This document shows positions 53,250-63,216 of a DNA stretch of 64,000 bases, piece by piece. Below the pieces are notes generated by a model. It was given only the letters and a program-made list of their open reading frames with translations. It was not told the origin of the DNA and searched no databases. Position numbers and translations under genes: made by a program. Origin of the DNA: Novosphingobium sp. Rr 2-17 (GTDB taxonomy: Bacteria; Pseudomonadota; Alphaproteobacteria; Sphingomonadales; Sphingomonadaceae); contig NZ_AKFJ01000085.1 in assembly GCF_000272475.1 (NCBI RefSeq), positions 1 to 64,000 of the forward strand. The letters run 5' to 3'. Each line of letters begins with the position of its first letter. Within the stretch, counting starts at the first letter, position 1.

Positions 53250-54164
53250 ATGGACGTTTACCTTCCGATCGCCAACCTTTCGGTCAATGGGCTGATTATC
53301 GTCCTGCTGGGCGCGCTCACCGGCCTGCTTTCGGGCATGTTCGGCGTGGGCGGGGGATTCCTGACGACGCCGCTGATGATCTTCTACGGCATCCCCCCCA
53401 CCGTCGCAGCCGCTTCGGCGGCCAGCCAGGTGACCGGCGCCAGTGTCTCGGGCGTATTCGCCCACACGCGGCGCGGCGGCGTCGATTACCAAATGGGCGG
53501 AGTGATGGTCGCAGGCGGCCTGATCGGCATCGGCATCGGCTCGCTGCTGTTCAACCTGCTCGAACGGCTGGGCCAGATCGATACCGTCATCAACATCCTC
53601 TACGTCTTGCTGCTCGGCTCGATCGGCAGCCTGATGGCGAAGGAAAGCATCCAGTCGATCCGGGCCGAGCGCTCGGGCGTGCCCGTGCCCGCGCGAAAGC
53701 GCCGCCACCACCCGATGGTGGCCAGTCTGCCGATGCGCTGGCGGTTCTATCGCTCGGGCTTGTACATATCACCGCTGGCGCCGTTGCTGCTGGGCATTGC
53801 TACCGGCATCCTGACCATGCTGATGGGCATCGGCGGCGGCTTTATCATGGTGCCGGCGATGCTCTACATCCTGGGAATGAGCGCCAACGTGGTGGTCGGA
53901 ACCTCGCTGTTCCAGATCCTGTTCGTGACGATGGCGACGACGATGATGCACGCGCTGACGACCCACGCGGTGGACATCGTACTGGCCTCGCTGCTGCTGC
54001 TGGGCTCGGTTACCGGCGCCCAAGTAGGCGCGCAGTTCGCGCAGAAGGCCAGTCCGGTGAAGCTGCGGCTGATCCTGGCCGTGATCGTGCTGCTGGTCGC
54101 CGGGCGCATGGCGCTGGGCCTGGGCTATCGTCCGGACGAGATATACACGTGGTCTCCGCTATGA
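53250..54164 (+). CDS. TauE/SafE family sulfite-type exporter
   Basis: A 304-residue membrane protein with about eight helices in two homologous halves. Half 1: GLLSGMFGVGGGFLTTPLMIF. Half 2: GILTMLMGIGGGFIMVPAMLYILG. The Gly-rich GxGGGF loops in inverted halves define the TauE/SafE (DUF81) family, moving sulfite, sulfoacetate or other organic anions. An Arg/His-rich cytoplasmic loop lies between the halves. The stop overlaps the next ATG (ATGA). Confidence 0.9.
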   Translation: MDVYLPIANLSVNGLIIVLLGALTGLLSGMFGVGGGFLTTPLMIFYGIPPTVAAASAASQVTGASVSGVFAHTRRGGVDYQMGGVMVAGGLIGIGIGSLLFNLLERLGQIDTVINILYVLLLGSIGSLMAKESIQSIRAERSGVPVPARKRRHHPMVASLPMRWRFYRSGLYISPLAPLLLGIATGILTMLMGIGGGFIMVPAMLYILGMSANVVVGTSLFQILFVTMATTMMHALTTHAVDIVLASLLLLGSVTGAQVGAQFAQKASPVKLRLILAVIVLLVAGRMALGLGYRPDEIYTWSPL

Positions 54165-54925
54165 GGCGCCGGCTGACCCTGGTGTTCGCTGGCGGCGCGA
54201 TGCTGCTGCTGACCGGTGCGCGCGATCCGATCCTGGTGCCCGAAGTGTCGCAGCATGAAGTGGCGCTGCAGCAAGGCTTTACCGGCACCGAGCTGCTGCT
54301 GTTCGGCGCGATCCTCAACCCCGAGGGGACGCGCGCCGCCAAGGACTACGATATCGTCGTGGTGCTCAAAGGCCCCACCCAGTCGATCGTCCTGCGCGAA
54401 AAGCAGAAAGTCGCCGGGATGTGGATCAACGCTGACAGCGCCGAGTTCCGCTCTGCCCCGTCCTATTACGCCATCGCCTCGACTCGCCCGATTTCGGAGA
54501 TCGTCGACGACAAGACGGCCGCGATTTATGAGCTGGGCCTCAAGTGGCTGCAGTTGTCGCCGATCGGTGCGATCGATCCGGAGCAGCAAGCCCGCTTCGC
54601 CGGGGGCCTGGTCAATCTCAATCGCCGCTACGGCCTGTACCGCGAGGAAGATCGCGGCGTGACGGTGAGCGAGCAAGTGCTCTATCAGGCGCGGATCGGC
54701 CTGCCTTCGCGGGTGCCCATCGGCACGTACACGGCAGAGACGTACGCGATTTCCAAGGGTCGGGTCGTCGCGTCCGCCACCAGCGAGGTTCAGGTGCGCA
54801 AGATCGGTTTCGAGCGGGCCGTCGCCGGCTTTGCCGAAAACTACGGGTTTGCTTATGGCTTGCTCGCCGTGGTGATTTCGGTCGCCATGGGTTGGGTCGC
54901 GGGCAGGTTGTCGGCGCTGGTCTGA
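54161..54925 (+). CDS. TIGR02186 family membrane-anchored protein
   Basis: A 254-residue protein with an N-terminal signal or anchor (residues 5-19) and a C-terminal membrane helix (about 230-250). The periplasmic domain includes TGTELLLFGAILNPEG, DIVVVLKGPTQSIVLREKQKVAGMW and SAPSYYAIASTRPI, the pattern of TIGR02186. These proteins are encoded next to TauE/SafE transporters and probably serve with them. The ATGA overlap confirms translational coupling. Confidence 0.87.
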   Translation: MRRRLTLVFAGGAMLLLTGARDPILVPEVSQHEVALQQGFTGTELLLFGAILNPEGTRAAKDYDIVVVLKGPTQSIVLREKQKVAGMWINADSAEFRSAPSYYAIASTRPISEIVDDKTAAIYELGLKWLQLSPIGAIDPEQQARFAGGLVNLNRRYGLYREEDRGVTVSEQVLYQARIGLPSRVPIGTYTAETYAISKGRVVASATSEVQVRKIGFERAVAGFAENYGFAYGLLAVVISVAMGWVAGRLSALV

Positions 54926-54953
54926 CGGGGCGGCGGCCTGCCGCCCCCTTCCT

Positions 54954-56393
54954 TTACAGGCTGAACGCCCGCTTCCAGTTGCCCCAGCGATAGTAGCCCA
55001 CCGTAAAGGCCACCGTCAGCACAGAGCCTACCGGGTAGGACCACCACACCGCCTCACCGCCGATATAGGGCACCGCCAGATAGTAGAACCCCAGGCGGCC
55101 CGGATAGAGCCCGAGGAACAGGATCACCAGCGGTGCAATCACCGCGCCATACGCGCGCATCGTGCCGGTCAGGATCATGGTGATCGACATGATCACGAAC
55201 GAGGTGGTGCAGATCAACTGGATATGCTGAGCGATCGGCATTGCCGGGCTTTCGCCGCCCAGGAACAGCGCCAGCAGCGGCCGGTCCGCCGCCACGATCA
55301 GCGCAGCCAGCGATACCGACATCACCATGTTCACGCCCAGGCCGATCACCGTCACCTTGCCAACGCGCCCGTGGTTGCCCGCGCCCAGCGCTTGCGCCAC
55401 CATCGCGCTGACCGCCGATCCGATCGCGAAGGCCGGCATCTGCAGGTAGTTCCACAATTGCAACGATGCGCCATAGGCGGCCGCCGCGTTCAGCCCTTCG
55501 CGATTGACCAGGCCGATCATGATGAGCCCGGCGGACGATACGATCAGCATCTGCGCGCCCATCGGCAGGCCCTTGGCGGCGATGTAGCCCATTTCCAGCT
55601 TGCGCGGGATCAGATAGCCCAGCTCCTTGCCGCGCAGCCGCAGCGGCATGTCCTTCATGTAGATCCGCGCCACCTGGAACAGCAGCCCCACGGTGTTGGC
55701 AAAGGCAGTGGCGATCGCCGATCCGGCGATGCCGAGGCGCGGCAGTGGGCCCATTCCTCGGATCAGCAGCGGGTTGAACACGATGTCGATGCAGACGGTC
55801 AGGATCATCGCATACAGCGGCGTGCGCGAATCGCCGGCGCCGCGCAGGCCCATCGAGACCATGATCGACATCGTCGCCAGCGGCATCGTCACGAACACCA
55901 CTTGCAGATAGGCCAGCGCCTGGGGCTTGCTGGCCGCAGGCGTGCTCAACATGTCCAGCAGCGCGGACGCGCCTAATGAGCCGAAGATCGCGGTCAGCAC
56001 GGACAGCATCAGGCAGAAACCCAGGCCCGATCCGAATGTGCTGCGCGCCGCATCGATATCGCGCGCGCCGAAGTGCTGGCCCACGCGCACCGTGGTCGCC
56101 ATGCCAAAGCCGAATACGGCGGCGAACAGCAGGAACATCACCACGTTGGCATTGGCGGTCGCCGCCAGCGCGCTTTCGCCGAGCAATTGCCCGACCCAGA
56201 TCGCGTTGACCGAGCCGTTCAGCGTCTGCAGCACGTTGGCCAGCAGGGTCGGCACGGCGAAGATGAGCAAGGTTTTGAGGATCGGCCCTTGCGTCAGATC
56301 ACCGCGCATTGCCGGGCGCATCGCCGCCTGATCCTGCGGACTATTGCCGGCCTCGACGTCCTCGATCGCCGGAATGGAGCTTGCCTCGTTCAT
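54954..56393 (-). CDS. MATE family efflux transporter
   Basis: A 479-residue transporter with twelve predicted helices. The first 45 residues are hydrophilic; the conserved start is GPILKTLLIFAVPTLLANVLQTLNGSVNAIWVG. The two six-helix halves meet near residue 245, and the second half starts LGYLIPRKLEMGYIAAKGLPMG. MATE proteins export cationic drugs by Na+ or H+ antiport. The ATG at 56393 follows GAGAGGGAC and overlaps the queE stop (ATGA). Confidence 0.92.
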   Translation of the reverse strand: MNEASSIPAIEDVEAGNSPQDQAAMRPAMRGDLTQGPILKTLLIFAVPTLLANVLQTLNGSVNAIWVGQLLGESALAATANANVVMFLLFAAVFGFGMATTVRVGQHFGARDIDAARSTFGSGLGFCLMLSVLTAIFGSLGASALLDMLSTPAASKPQALAYLQVVFVTMPLATMSIMVSMGLRGAGDSRTPLYAMILTVCIDIVFNPLLIRGMGPLPRLGIAGSAIATAFANTVGLLFQVARIYMKDMPLRLRGKELGYLIPRKLEMGYIAAKGLPMGAQMLIVSSAGLIMIGLVNREGLNAAAAYGASLQLWNYLQMPAFAIGSAVSAMVAQALGAGNHGRVGKVTVIGLGVNMVMSVSLAALIVAADRPLLALFLGGESPAMPIAQHIQLICTTSFVIMSITMILTGTMRAYGAVIAPLVILFLGLYPGRLGFYYLAVPYIGGEAVWWSYPVGSVLTVAFTVGYYRWGNWKRAFSL

Positions 56394-57133
56394 GTCCCTC
56401 TCGTGTCCCCCCAGAGGTGAATGTGCAAGCGGTCGGTGAAGCGCAAGCCCAGTTTGGCGCAACTATCCGCCAGCCAGCGAGAACGTTCGCGGATGACGTC
56501 GCTGGAGCGGCCCTCCGGCATCAGGAATAGCCGCTCCGGCTGGATCGCGTAAGCCTGTTGCAGCACCAGCACTTCGGCGACGTCCGCCTCGCTTGCCACC
56601 ACGAACTTGAAGAACGCGCGCGGGTTCGCGGCCCATTCGGCCAGGCGATCGGGCAGCAGCGCCAGCGCGGCGGGATTGCCGCTGTGGGTCAGCTTGGGGC
56701 TGACGTTGAACTGGTCGATCCGCGCGGCCAACGCGGGATGCGGGGCGACGGTGGAGTTGGTCTCCACCTCGACGTGCATACCGGGGCGCACCTCGTCCAA
56801 AGCTGCCAGCATCCGCGCCAGCGCCGCGCCTTGCAGCAGCGGTTCGCCTCCGGTGATGACGAGGCGGTCCGGCACGAGCGCTGCGATTATCCCTGCGACT
56901 TCGGCTTCGTTCAAGGTGACTTGGTTGTCGGTGCGCTCGAAGGTCAATGCGTCGCGGTGCGGGCGGTTGTCGCCGGCAAAGCGCCAGGTGTAGGCCGTAT
57001 CGCACCACTCGCACGCCAGGTTGCAGCGTGAGAGGCGCACGAACGTGCTCGCCCGCCCGATCGACGGCCCTTCGCCTTGCAGCGAGGCGAAAATTTCCGG
57101 CTCGCCCGGCGTGGTGGTCGCCAGGGTCAGCAC
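56390..57133 (-). CDS. queE: 7-carboxy-7-deazaguanine synthase QueE
   Basis: A 247-residue radical-SAM enzyme forming 7-carboxy-7-deazaguanine in queuosine biosynthesis. It carries EIFASLQGEGPSIGRASTFVR and the cluster motif Cys37-x3-Cys41-x2-Cys44 (CNLACEWCDT), then VITGGEPLLQG and VEVETNSTVAP. The radical-SAM core is slightly expanded in the LTFERTDNQVT region. The gene lies between valS and the MATE pump on one strand, with a 4-base overlap to the latter. Confidence 0.93.
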   Translation of the reverse strand: MLTLATTTPGEPEIFASLQGEGPSIGRASTFVRLSRCNLACEWCDTAYTWRFAGDNRPHRDALTFERTDNQVTLNEAEVAGIIAALVPDRLVITGGEPLLQGAALARMLAALDEVRPGMHVEVETNSTVAPHPALAARIDQFNVSPKLTHSGNPAALALLPDRLAEWAANPRAFFKFVVASEADVAEVLVLQQAYAIQPERLFLMPEGRSSDVIRERSRWLADSCAKLGLRFTDRLHIHLWGDTRGT

Positions 57134-57175
57134 GAGGCCGTCAACGGCGTGAGGTTGGGCCGGGTGGGCAGTCGA

Positions 57176-60022
57176 CTACCCCAGCCGTGCCAATGCCGCC
57201 GTCAGTCGCTCGGCTTCGGCGGCGTGGTGGGCGTGATCGGCCTTGGCCTTGTCCACCGCATCCGGCTTGGCTTTCTCGACGAACGCGGGGTTTTCCAGCC
57301 GCTTGCCCAGCGAATCGCGCTCCTTGAGCGAGGCTGCGAGGGCCTTTTCAAGGCGGGCCTTTTCGGCGGCGATGTCGATCACGCCGTCGAGCGGGATCGC
57401 CAGCATCGCATCGCCGGCACCGACTTGGATTGCCGGCCCGGCAGGGGCTGGCTCGAAGCGGATCGCATCGAGGCGGGCGAGGCGGTCGATCACCGGGCCG
57501 TTGCCGGCGATCAGGCTGCGGGTCGTCTCGGACGGGTCAGGCAGGTAGGCGGTCAGACGTGCACCCGGCGCAATGCCGAGTTCGGCCTTGGCGGCACGCA
57601 AGTTGCCGACCAGCGCGATCAGCCACTCGACTTCGGCCTTGGCGCCGGCATCCACTGCCGCTGCGGGCGCAGGCCACCGCGCGACGATCAGTTCGTGTTC
57701 GCGCGCCCCGGTCTTGCTCCACAGCTCTTCGGTGACGAAGGGCATGAAGGGGTGGAGCATCACCAGGATCTGGTCGAGCACCCAGCCGGCGACGGCCTTG
57801 GTTTCCTCATCGAACGCGCCCTTGATAAGCTCGATGTACCAATCGCAGAACTGGTTCCACACGAAGTGGTAGATCGCGTTGGCGGCGGCATCGAAGCGCA
57901 AGTCGGCCATCGCCTTGTCGAGCGCGGCGACGGTTTCGACCACTTCGCCGATGATCCAGCGATTGACCGCCGAAGTGGCAGCCGGGGCGGAAACCGAGGT
58001 GCTGGCGGTGATGCCGTTGGCCTGGCAGAACCGCGCCGCGTTCCACAGCTTGGTGGCGAAGTTGCGGTAACCCTCGACCCGCTTTTCATCCATCTTCACG
58101 TCGCGGCCCTGGCTTTCCATGGCGGCCATGAAGAAGCGCAACGCGTCGGCGCCGTACTGGTCGATCAGACCCAGCGGATCGACGACGTTGCCCTTGGACT
58201 TGGACATCTTCTGGCCATCGGCGGCGCGCACCAGCCCATGCAGGTACATCCGCTTCCACGGCACCTCTTTCATGAAGTGGATGCCCTGCATCGCCATCCG
58301 CGCGTTCCAGAAGAACAGGATGTCGAAGCCGGAGACGAGCAGATCGTTGGGGTAATGCTTGGCGAGCAGCGGCGCGTCCGCATCCGGCCAGCCGAGCGTC
58401 GCGAACGGCCAGAGCGCGGAGGAGAACCAGGTGTCGAGGACGTCGGCGTCTTGCCAGATACCAAATGCCTTGATCGGCTCAGGCACAGGCATTTCATGAT
58501 CTTCGATCTTTTGCCCGAAATCGGCTTCAAGATCAGCCTTGCTGGACATCAACGACTCTTGCGATTCCAGTGCCTTCGCAGCGGCTTGATCAGCCACAAC
58601 ACTCAGGGTCATGCCCTCGCCGATTTGCCATGCCTTGCCGTAGTACTCGGCGGCTTGGCGCGAGGCAGCTACCTCGTCGTCCGCGACGAAGATCGTTAGC
58701 TCGTCGGGGTTTTCGATGCTCGGTCCAAACCAAGCCGGAATCCGGTGTCCCCACCAAAGCTGGCGGCTGACGCACCACGGCTGGATGTTCTCCATCCAGT
58801 TGAAATACGTCTTCTCCCAAGTCTTGGGCACGATCTCGATCGCACCCGACTTCACCGCCTCGATCGCGGGCTGGGCGAGCGTTGCCGCATCCACGTACCA
58901 CTGGTCGGTCAGCCACGGTTCGATCACCACGCCGCCACGATCGCCGTACGGCGTCTGGATCACGCGGTCCTCGATCTTTTCGAGGAGGTCGTCCTTATCC
59001 AGCAGTTCGACCACGCGCTTGCGCGCTTCGAAGCGGTCGAGGCCCAGCAACTCCGGCGGGATCAGGTTGTCCGCCGTCTGGCAGACCTTCGCCTCGGCAT
59101 CGAGCATGTTAAGCATGTCGGCGGCCTTGAATCCGGCGCGCTTGCCCACTTCGAAGTCGTTGAAATCGTGCCCCGGCGTGATCTTCACCGCGCCCGAGCC
59201 CAGCTCCGGGTCGGCGTGCTCGTCGGCGACGATGGGGATGACGCGGCCGGTGATCGGCAGGGTGACGGTGGCCCCGCGCGCGAGCAGCGGCTGGTAGCGC
59301 TCGTCCGCCGGATTCACCGCCACGGCCATGTCGGCCAGCATCGTTTCGGGCCGGGTGGTGGCAACCGAGATGTGGCCCGAACCGTCGGTCAGCGGGTACT
59401 TGAAGTGCCAGAAGTGGCCCTGAATCTCGCGCGTTTCCACCTCAAGGTCGCTGATCGCGGTCTTGAGCTTGGGGTCCCAGTTCACCAACCGCTTGTCGCG
59501 GTAGATCAGGCCTTCGTTATAAAGATCGACGAACACCTTCACCACCGCCTTGGTGAAGTGCGGGTCCATCGTGAATTGCTCTCTGGACCAGTCCATCGAG
59601 CAGCCCAGGCGGCGCAACTGGCCGGTGATGGTGCCGCCGCTTTCGCGCTTCCACTCCCACACCTTCTCGATGAAGCCGTCGCGGGTGTAGTTGGTGCGCT
59701 TGTCCTGCTGCGCTTCCATCTGGCGTTCGACCACCATCTGCGTGGCGATGCCGGCATGGTCGGTGCCGACCACCCACAGCGCATCCTTGCCGCGCAAGCG
59801 CTCATAACGGATCACCACGTCCTGCAGCGTGTTGTCCAGCGCGTGGCCGATGTGGAGCGAGCCCGTGACGTTCGGCGGCGGATTGACGATGGTGAAGGGT
59901 TGCGCGTCTGGCCGCTCTGGGCGGAACAGGCCGTTGGCTTCCCAATGGGCATACCAGCGGGCCTCGATCGCGGCGGGATCGAAAGTCTTGTCGAGCGGGC
60001 TTTGCGGGGTCTGTTCGGTCAT
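57176..60022 (-). CDS. valS: Valine--tRNA ligase
   Basis: A 948-residue class I synthetase. HIGH is in [14 protein letters not shown] near residue 55; KMSKS in [14 protein letters not shown] near 610. The editing domain ([18 protein letters not shown]) lies near 225, and an anticodon-binding domain and C-terminal coiled coil complete the enzyme. Between [11 protein letters not shown] and [12 protein letters not shown] (about residues 465-515) there is an unusually long, lower-GC, Glu/Ala/Ser-rich insertion. Catalytic motifs around it are intact. Confidence 0.96.
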   Translation of the reverse strand: MTEQTPQSPLDKTFDPAAIEARWYAHWEANGLFRPERPDAQPFTIVNPPPNVTGSLHIGHALDNTLQDVVIRYERLRGKDALWVVGTDHAGIATQMVVERQMEAQQDKRTNYTRDGFIEKVWEWKRESGGTITGQLRRLGCSMDWSREQFTMDPHFTKAVVKVFVDLYNEGLIYRDKRLVNWDPKLKTAISDLEVETREIQGHFWHFKYPLTDGSGHISVATTRPETMLADMAVAVNPADERYQPLLARGATVTLPITGRVIPIVADEHADPELGSGAVKITPGHDFNDFEVGKRAGFKAADMLNMLDAEAKVCQTADNLIPPELLGLDRFEARKRVVELLDKDDLLEKIEDRVIQTPYGDRGGVVIEPWLTDQWYVDAATLAQPAIEAVKSGAIEIVPKTWEKTYFNWMENIQPWCVSRQLWWGHRIPAWFGPSIENPDELTIFVADDEVAASRQAAEYYGKAWQIGEGMTLSVVADQAAAKALESQESLMSSKADLEADFGQKIEDHEMPVPEPIKAFGIWQDADVLDTWFSSALWPFATLGWPDADAPLLAKHYPNDLLVSGFDILFFWNARMAMQGIHFMKEVPWKRMYLHGLVRAADGQKMSKSKGNVVDPLGLIDQYGADALRFFMAAMESQGRDVKMDEKRVEGYRNFATKLWNAARFCQANGITASTSVSAPAATSAVNRWIIGEVVETVAALDKAMADLRFDAAANAIYHFVWNQFCDWYIELIKGAFDEETKAVAGWVLDQILVMLHPFMPFVTEELWSKTGAREHELIVARWPAPAAAVDAGAKAEVEWLIALVGNLRAAKAELGIAPGARLTAYLPDPSETTRSLIAGNGPVIDRLARLDAIRFEPAPAGPAIQVGAGDAMLAIPLDGVIDIAAEKARLEKALAASLKERDSLGKRLENPAFVEKAKPDAVDKAKADHAHHAAEAERLTAALARLG

Positions 60023-60205
60023 GGCGCGGGCGCTTTGCCAGCGGGGGCGCTAGGGTGCAAGTTACGACTGCCTTGGTTTTGCCGCATGGGCGTGGGAGAC
60101 GATGTCGGAGGCGGAGTGCGTAACGCGATTTCGGCGTTTGTAACGTCTTGTCGCAGCGGTGGAACCTCTTGCCGGTCGAGCGATTATCTTCCTATACGAG
60201 TATGC

Positions 60206-61321
60206 ATGCGGGAATGGGCTGATTTCACCCTGTCGGAAAACGACCAAGGCGGCGCCGCTACCCTGGCACTGAAGGGGTCGCTGCGCGTCCATTCGCTGGG
60301 CGATCTCGACACCCGTCTGGGCCATGTTGATAGCCAGGTTTCGCGGATCGATTTGTCGCAAGTGACGGACATCGACACGACGGGTGCCTGGCTGGTCACG
60401 CGCTTTGCCAAGCAGCACAACCTCGAAATCGTCGGAGAAAGCGACAAGGCCCGCCGGCTCGTCGCCGCGATCGGCGACATGGACGAGTCGAACGCAGCGC
60501 CTGAGCCGCAACTGCCTTTCGTTACCCGCACCCTGGCGGAACTGGGCGATCTGATGGCCCAGTGGGGTTGTGGCATCGTCAAGATCGTGGGCTTCCTGGG
60601 GCAGTTGATGGTCGCCTTTGGCAACGTCATCCGCCATCCGTCGCGGCTGCGCGGCACGTCGCTGGTGTTCCACATGCAGTATGTGGGCATCAACGCGCTG
60701 TGGATCGTGGGGCTGATGAGCTTCCTGATCGGCATCGTCATCGCCCAGCAAGGCGCGGTGCAGCTCGCGCAGTTCGGCGCGGAAATCTACACGATCAATC
60801 TCACCGGGCGTCTTTCGATGCGCGAACTGGGCATCTTGATGACTGCGATCATGGTCGCAGGCCGGTCCGGCTCGGCCTTCGCGGCGCAGATCGGCACCAT
60901 GAAGCTGACCGAGGAAGTGGATGCCATGCGCACGATCGGCGTCTCGCCGATGGAAGCGCTGGTGGTGCCGCGCGTGCTGGCATCGATGATCATGATGCCG
61001 CTGCTGGGATTCTACTCGGCAGTGCTGGCGATCATCGGCGGTGCCTTCATCTCGAACTTCGCGCTCGACATTCCCTTCTTCACTTTCCTGCAACGCACCC
61101 AGGAAGTGGTGCCGATGACCGATTTCTACATCGCCTTGATCAAGGCGCCGGTCTTCGCGCTGGTGATCGCCCTGGCCGGTTGCTACCAAGGTATGCAAGT
61201 GTCCGGCAACGCCGAGGAAGTGGGCACCCGCACCACCCAGGCGGTGGTCACCGCGATCTTCACCGTGATCGTGCTCGATGCGTTCTTCGCGGTCTTCTTC
61301 ACCAAGATCGGCTGGTCATGA
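60206..61321 (+). CDS. mlaE: MlaE-type lipid ABC transporter permease with N-terminal STAS domain
   Basis: A 371-residue fusion. Residues 1-95 form a STAS domain (AATLALKGSLRVHSLGDLD, DLSQVTDIDTTGAWL), the MlaB-like module. Residues 120-365 are the MlaE/YrbE permease with five or six helices and the signature GLMSFLIGIVIAQQGAVQL, SGSAFAAQIGTMKLTEEVDAMRTIG. The complex moves phospholipids between membranes. In E. coli MlaB is a separate protein. The ATG at 60206 gives the intact STAS start, and the stop overlaps the next gene (ATGA). Confidence 0.9.
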   Translation: MREWADFTLSENDQGGAATLALKGSLRVHSLGDLDTRLGHVDSQVSRIDLSQVTDIDTTGAWLVTRFAKQHNLEIVGESDKARRLVAAIGDMDESNAAPEPQLPFVTRTLAELGDLMAQWGCGIVKIVGFLGQLMVAFGNVIRHPSRLRGTSLVFHMQYVGINALWIVGLMSFLIGIVIAQQGAVQLAQFGAEIYTINLTGRLSMRELGILMTAIMVAGRSGSAFAAQIGTMKLTEEVDAMRTIGVSPMEALVVPRVLASMIMMPLLGFYSAVLAIIGGAFISNFALDIPFFTFLQRTQEVVPMTDFYIALIKAPVFALVIALAGCYQGMQVSGNAEEVGTRTTQAVVTAIFTVIVLDAFFAVFFTKIGWS

Positions 61322-62271
61322 CCGACCTGACACCCGCCCATCCCGAAACCGAATACCCGATCGTGGTCGAGGGTTTGCGCAATTCGTTCGACGGCTACGT
61401 TGTCCACGAAAACCTATCGCTCAAGGTCCGCAAGGGCGAAGTCCTGGGCGTGGTCGGCGGTTCGGGCACGGGCAAATCGGTGCTGATGCGCTCTATCATC
61501 GGTCTCCAGCAGCCCGATGCGGGAGAGGTCACGGTGCTGGGCCACCGCATGGGCGCCGAAGAAGACGAGGAAGGCGGCATCGACTTGCGTTCGCGCTGGG
61601 GCGTGCTGTTCCAGGGCGGCGCGCTGTTCTCGACGCTCACCGTGGGTGAGAACGTCGAAGTGCCGCTGAGGCAGTTCTACCCGGACATGACGGATACGTT
61701 GCGCTCGGAGATCGCGCGCTTCAAGGTTCGCTTGTCGGGTCTGAGCGGGGAAGCCGCGTTCAAGTACCCGGGCGAGCTTTCCGGCGGCATGCGCAAACGC
61801 GCCGGCTTGGCGCGCGCGCTGGCGCTCGATCCCGAACTGCTGTTCCTCGACGAGCCGACTGCCGGCCTCGATCCGATCGGTGCCGCGGCGTTCGATAGTT
61901 TGACCCGCGAATTGAAAGAGACGCTGGGGCTCACCGTCTTTCTCATCACCCACGACCTCGATACGCTCTACGCCATCTGCGACCGGGTGGCAGTGCTAGC
62001 GGACAAGAAGGTCATCGCGGTGGGCACGATCGACGAACTGCTCGCGCTCGATCACCCGTGGATACAGGAATATTTCAACGGCCCGCGCGGTCGCGCGGCG
62101 CTCGACGCCAAAGACCGGCCAGCCGGCGCGCCGGTACACGAAGTGCCGCGCCAGAGCGGGTTGGGCCCGGCCCAACCCGAAGAACGGATCGAAGCAGACA
62201 AGTCGGACTTCGCGCCGGACATCGACGACAAACGCGCCGGAATGGACAGCGCCGACAGGACAGAGGCATAA
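61318..62271 (+). CDS. mlaF: MlaF-type ABC transporter ATP-binding protein
   Basis: A 317-residue ATPase. Walker A GVVGGSGTGKSVLMRSI near residue 45, Q-loop VLFQGGALFSTLTV, signature LSGGMRKRAGLARALA, Walker B LLFLDEPTAGLDP, and the H-loop ITHDLDT are all present. Signature and LFQGGALF wording match MlaF. The C-terminal 55 residues (from about 262) are a hydrophilic extension rich in Asp and Pro. It is translationally coupled to mlaE and followed six bases later by the MCE gene. Confidence 0.93.
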   Translation: MTDLTPAHPETEYPIVVEGLRNSFDGYVVHENLSLKVRKGEVLGVVGGSGTGKSVLMRSIIGLQQPDAGEVTVLGHRMGAEEDEEGGIDLRSRWGVLFQGGALFSTLTVGENVEVPLRQFYPDMTDTLRSEIARFKVRLSGLSGEAAFKYPGELSGGMRKRAGLARALALDPELLFLDEPTAGLDPIGAAAFDSLTRELKETLGLTVFLITHDLDTLYAICDRVAVLADKKVIAVGTIDELLALDHPWIQEYFNGPRGRAALDAKDRPAGAPVHEVPRQSGLGPAQPEERIEADKSDFAPDIDDKRAGMDSADRTEA

Positions 62272-62277
62272 CACGGC

Positions 62278-63216
62278 ATGGAAACACGGGCCAATCACGT
62301 ATGGGTGGGAGCCGTCACGCTGGTGTTGCTGGTGGCTGCCGTCGCTTTCGCCCTTTGGCTGGCGCGGCTGAACGAAGGCACCCAGAACGAATTCGACATC
62401 TTCTTCAAGCAGTCGGTGGACGGCTTGGCGAAGGGTTCTGAGGTTGCCTATTCGGGTGTGCCGGTGGGCCAGGTTAGCCAGATCCAGCTTTGGCCGAAGG
62501 ACCCCAGCTTCGTGCGCGTCCGCATCCGCGTCGATAACAAGGTACCGATCACCGTCGGCACTACCGCTACCGTGCAAGGCAGCTTCACCGGCGTGTCCGA
62601 CATCCAGTTGGAAGGTGCCGCCAAGGGTGCGCCGCCGATCGTCGAGGTGGGCCCCGAAGGCGTGCCTGTCATCCCCACCAAGCCCGGTGGCTTTGGCGAA
62701 ATCCTGGCCAACGCGCCGCTGTTGATGGAGCGGCTGGCGACGCTGACCGAGAACCTTAACCAGCTTCTGTCCGAAGAGAACCGCCGTTCGATCACGGGTA
62801 TTCTCGCCAATACCGACAAGATGACCAAGGATATCTCGCAAGCCACGCCCGAACTGCGCGCCACGATGGTCGAACTGCACGGCACTTTGGCGCAGGCGAC
62901 CCAAACGCTCGCCGCGTTCCAGGGTGTGGCTGACAAGGCGGACGAACTGCTGGGTAGCGAGGGCAACTCGCTGGCCGCGCAGCTTCGCGCGACGCTTGCC
63001 TCGGCCCAGCGCTCGATGGATCAGTTCGACGTGACGATGAAGCACGCGCAGCCCGCGCTGGATCAGGTTTCGAACCAGACGCTGCCTGCTGCCGAAGCTG
63101 CCATTCGTGATTTGCGCGCCACCAGCAAGGCGCTGCGCAACGTCACCGAGAAGATCGACGACCAGGGTGCCGCCGCCTTGCTCAAGGGGCAGAAACTGCC
63201 CGACTACAAGCCATGA
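62278..63216 (+). CDS. mlaD: MlaD-type MCE-domain protein
   Basis: A 312-residue periplasmic protein with one N-terminal membrane helix (about residues 9-29). The MCE domain (about 40-118) shows IFFKQSVDGLAKGSEVAYSGVPVGQV and VRIRVDNKVPITVGTTATVQ. A long alpha-helical region follows (residues 140-300) with LMERLATLTENLNQLLSEEN. Such proteins form hexameric lipid-binding rings on MlaFE. The helical tail is longer than in E. coli MlaD (about 183 residues), as in PqiB/Mce-like forms. Its stop overlaps the lipoprotein start. Confidence 0.92.
   Translation: METRANHVWVGAVTLVLLVAAVAFALWLARLNEGTQNEFDIFFKQSVDGLAKGSEVAYSGVPVGQVSQIQLWPKDPSFVRVRIRVDNKVPITVGTTATVQGSFTGVSDIQLEGAAKGAPPIVEVGPEGVPVIPTKPGGFGEILANAPLLMERLATLTENLNQLLSEENRRSITGILANTDKMTKDISQATPELRATMVELHGTLAQATQTLAAFQGVADKADELLGSEGNSLAAQLRATLASAQRSMDQFDVTMKHAQPALDQVSNQTLPAAEAAIRDLRATSKALRNVTEKIDDQGAAALLKGQKLPDYKP

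Noticed and set aside
58745..60205. Long plus-strand frame ahead of mlaE
   Set aside because: It is antisense to valS, which carries all synthetase motifs; only the part from 60206 is STAS-MlaE.
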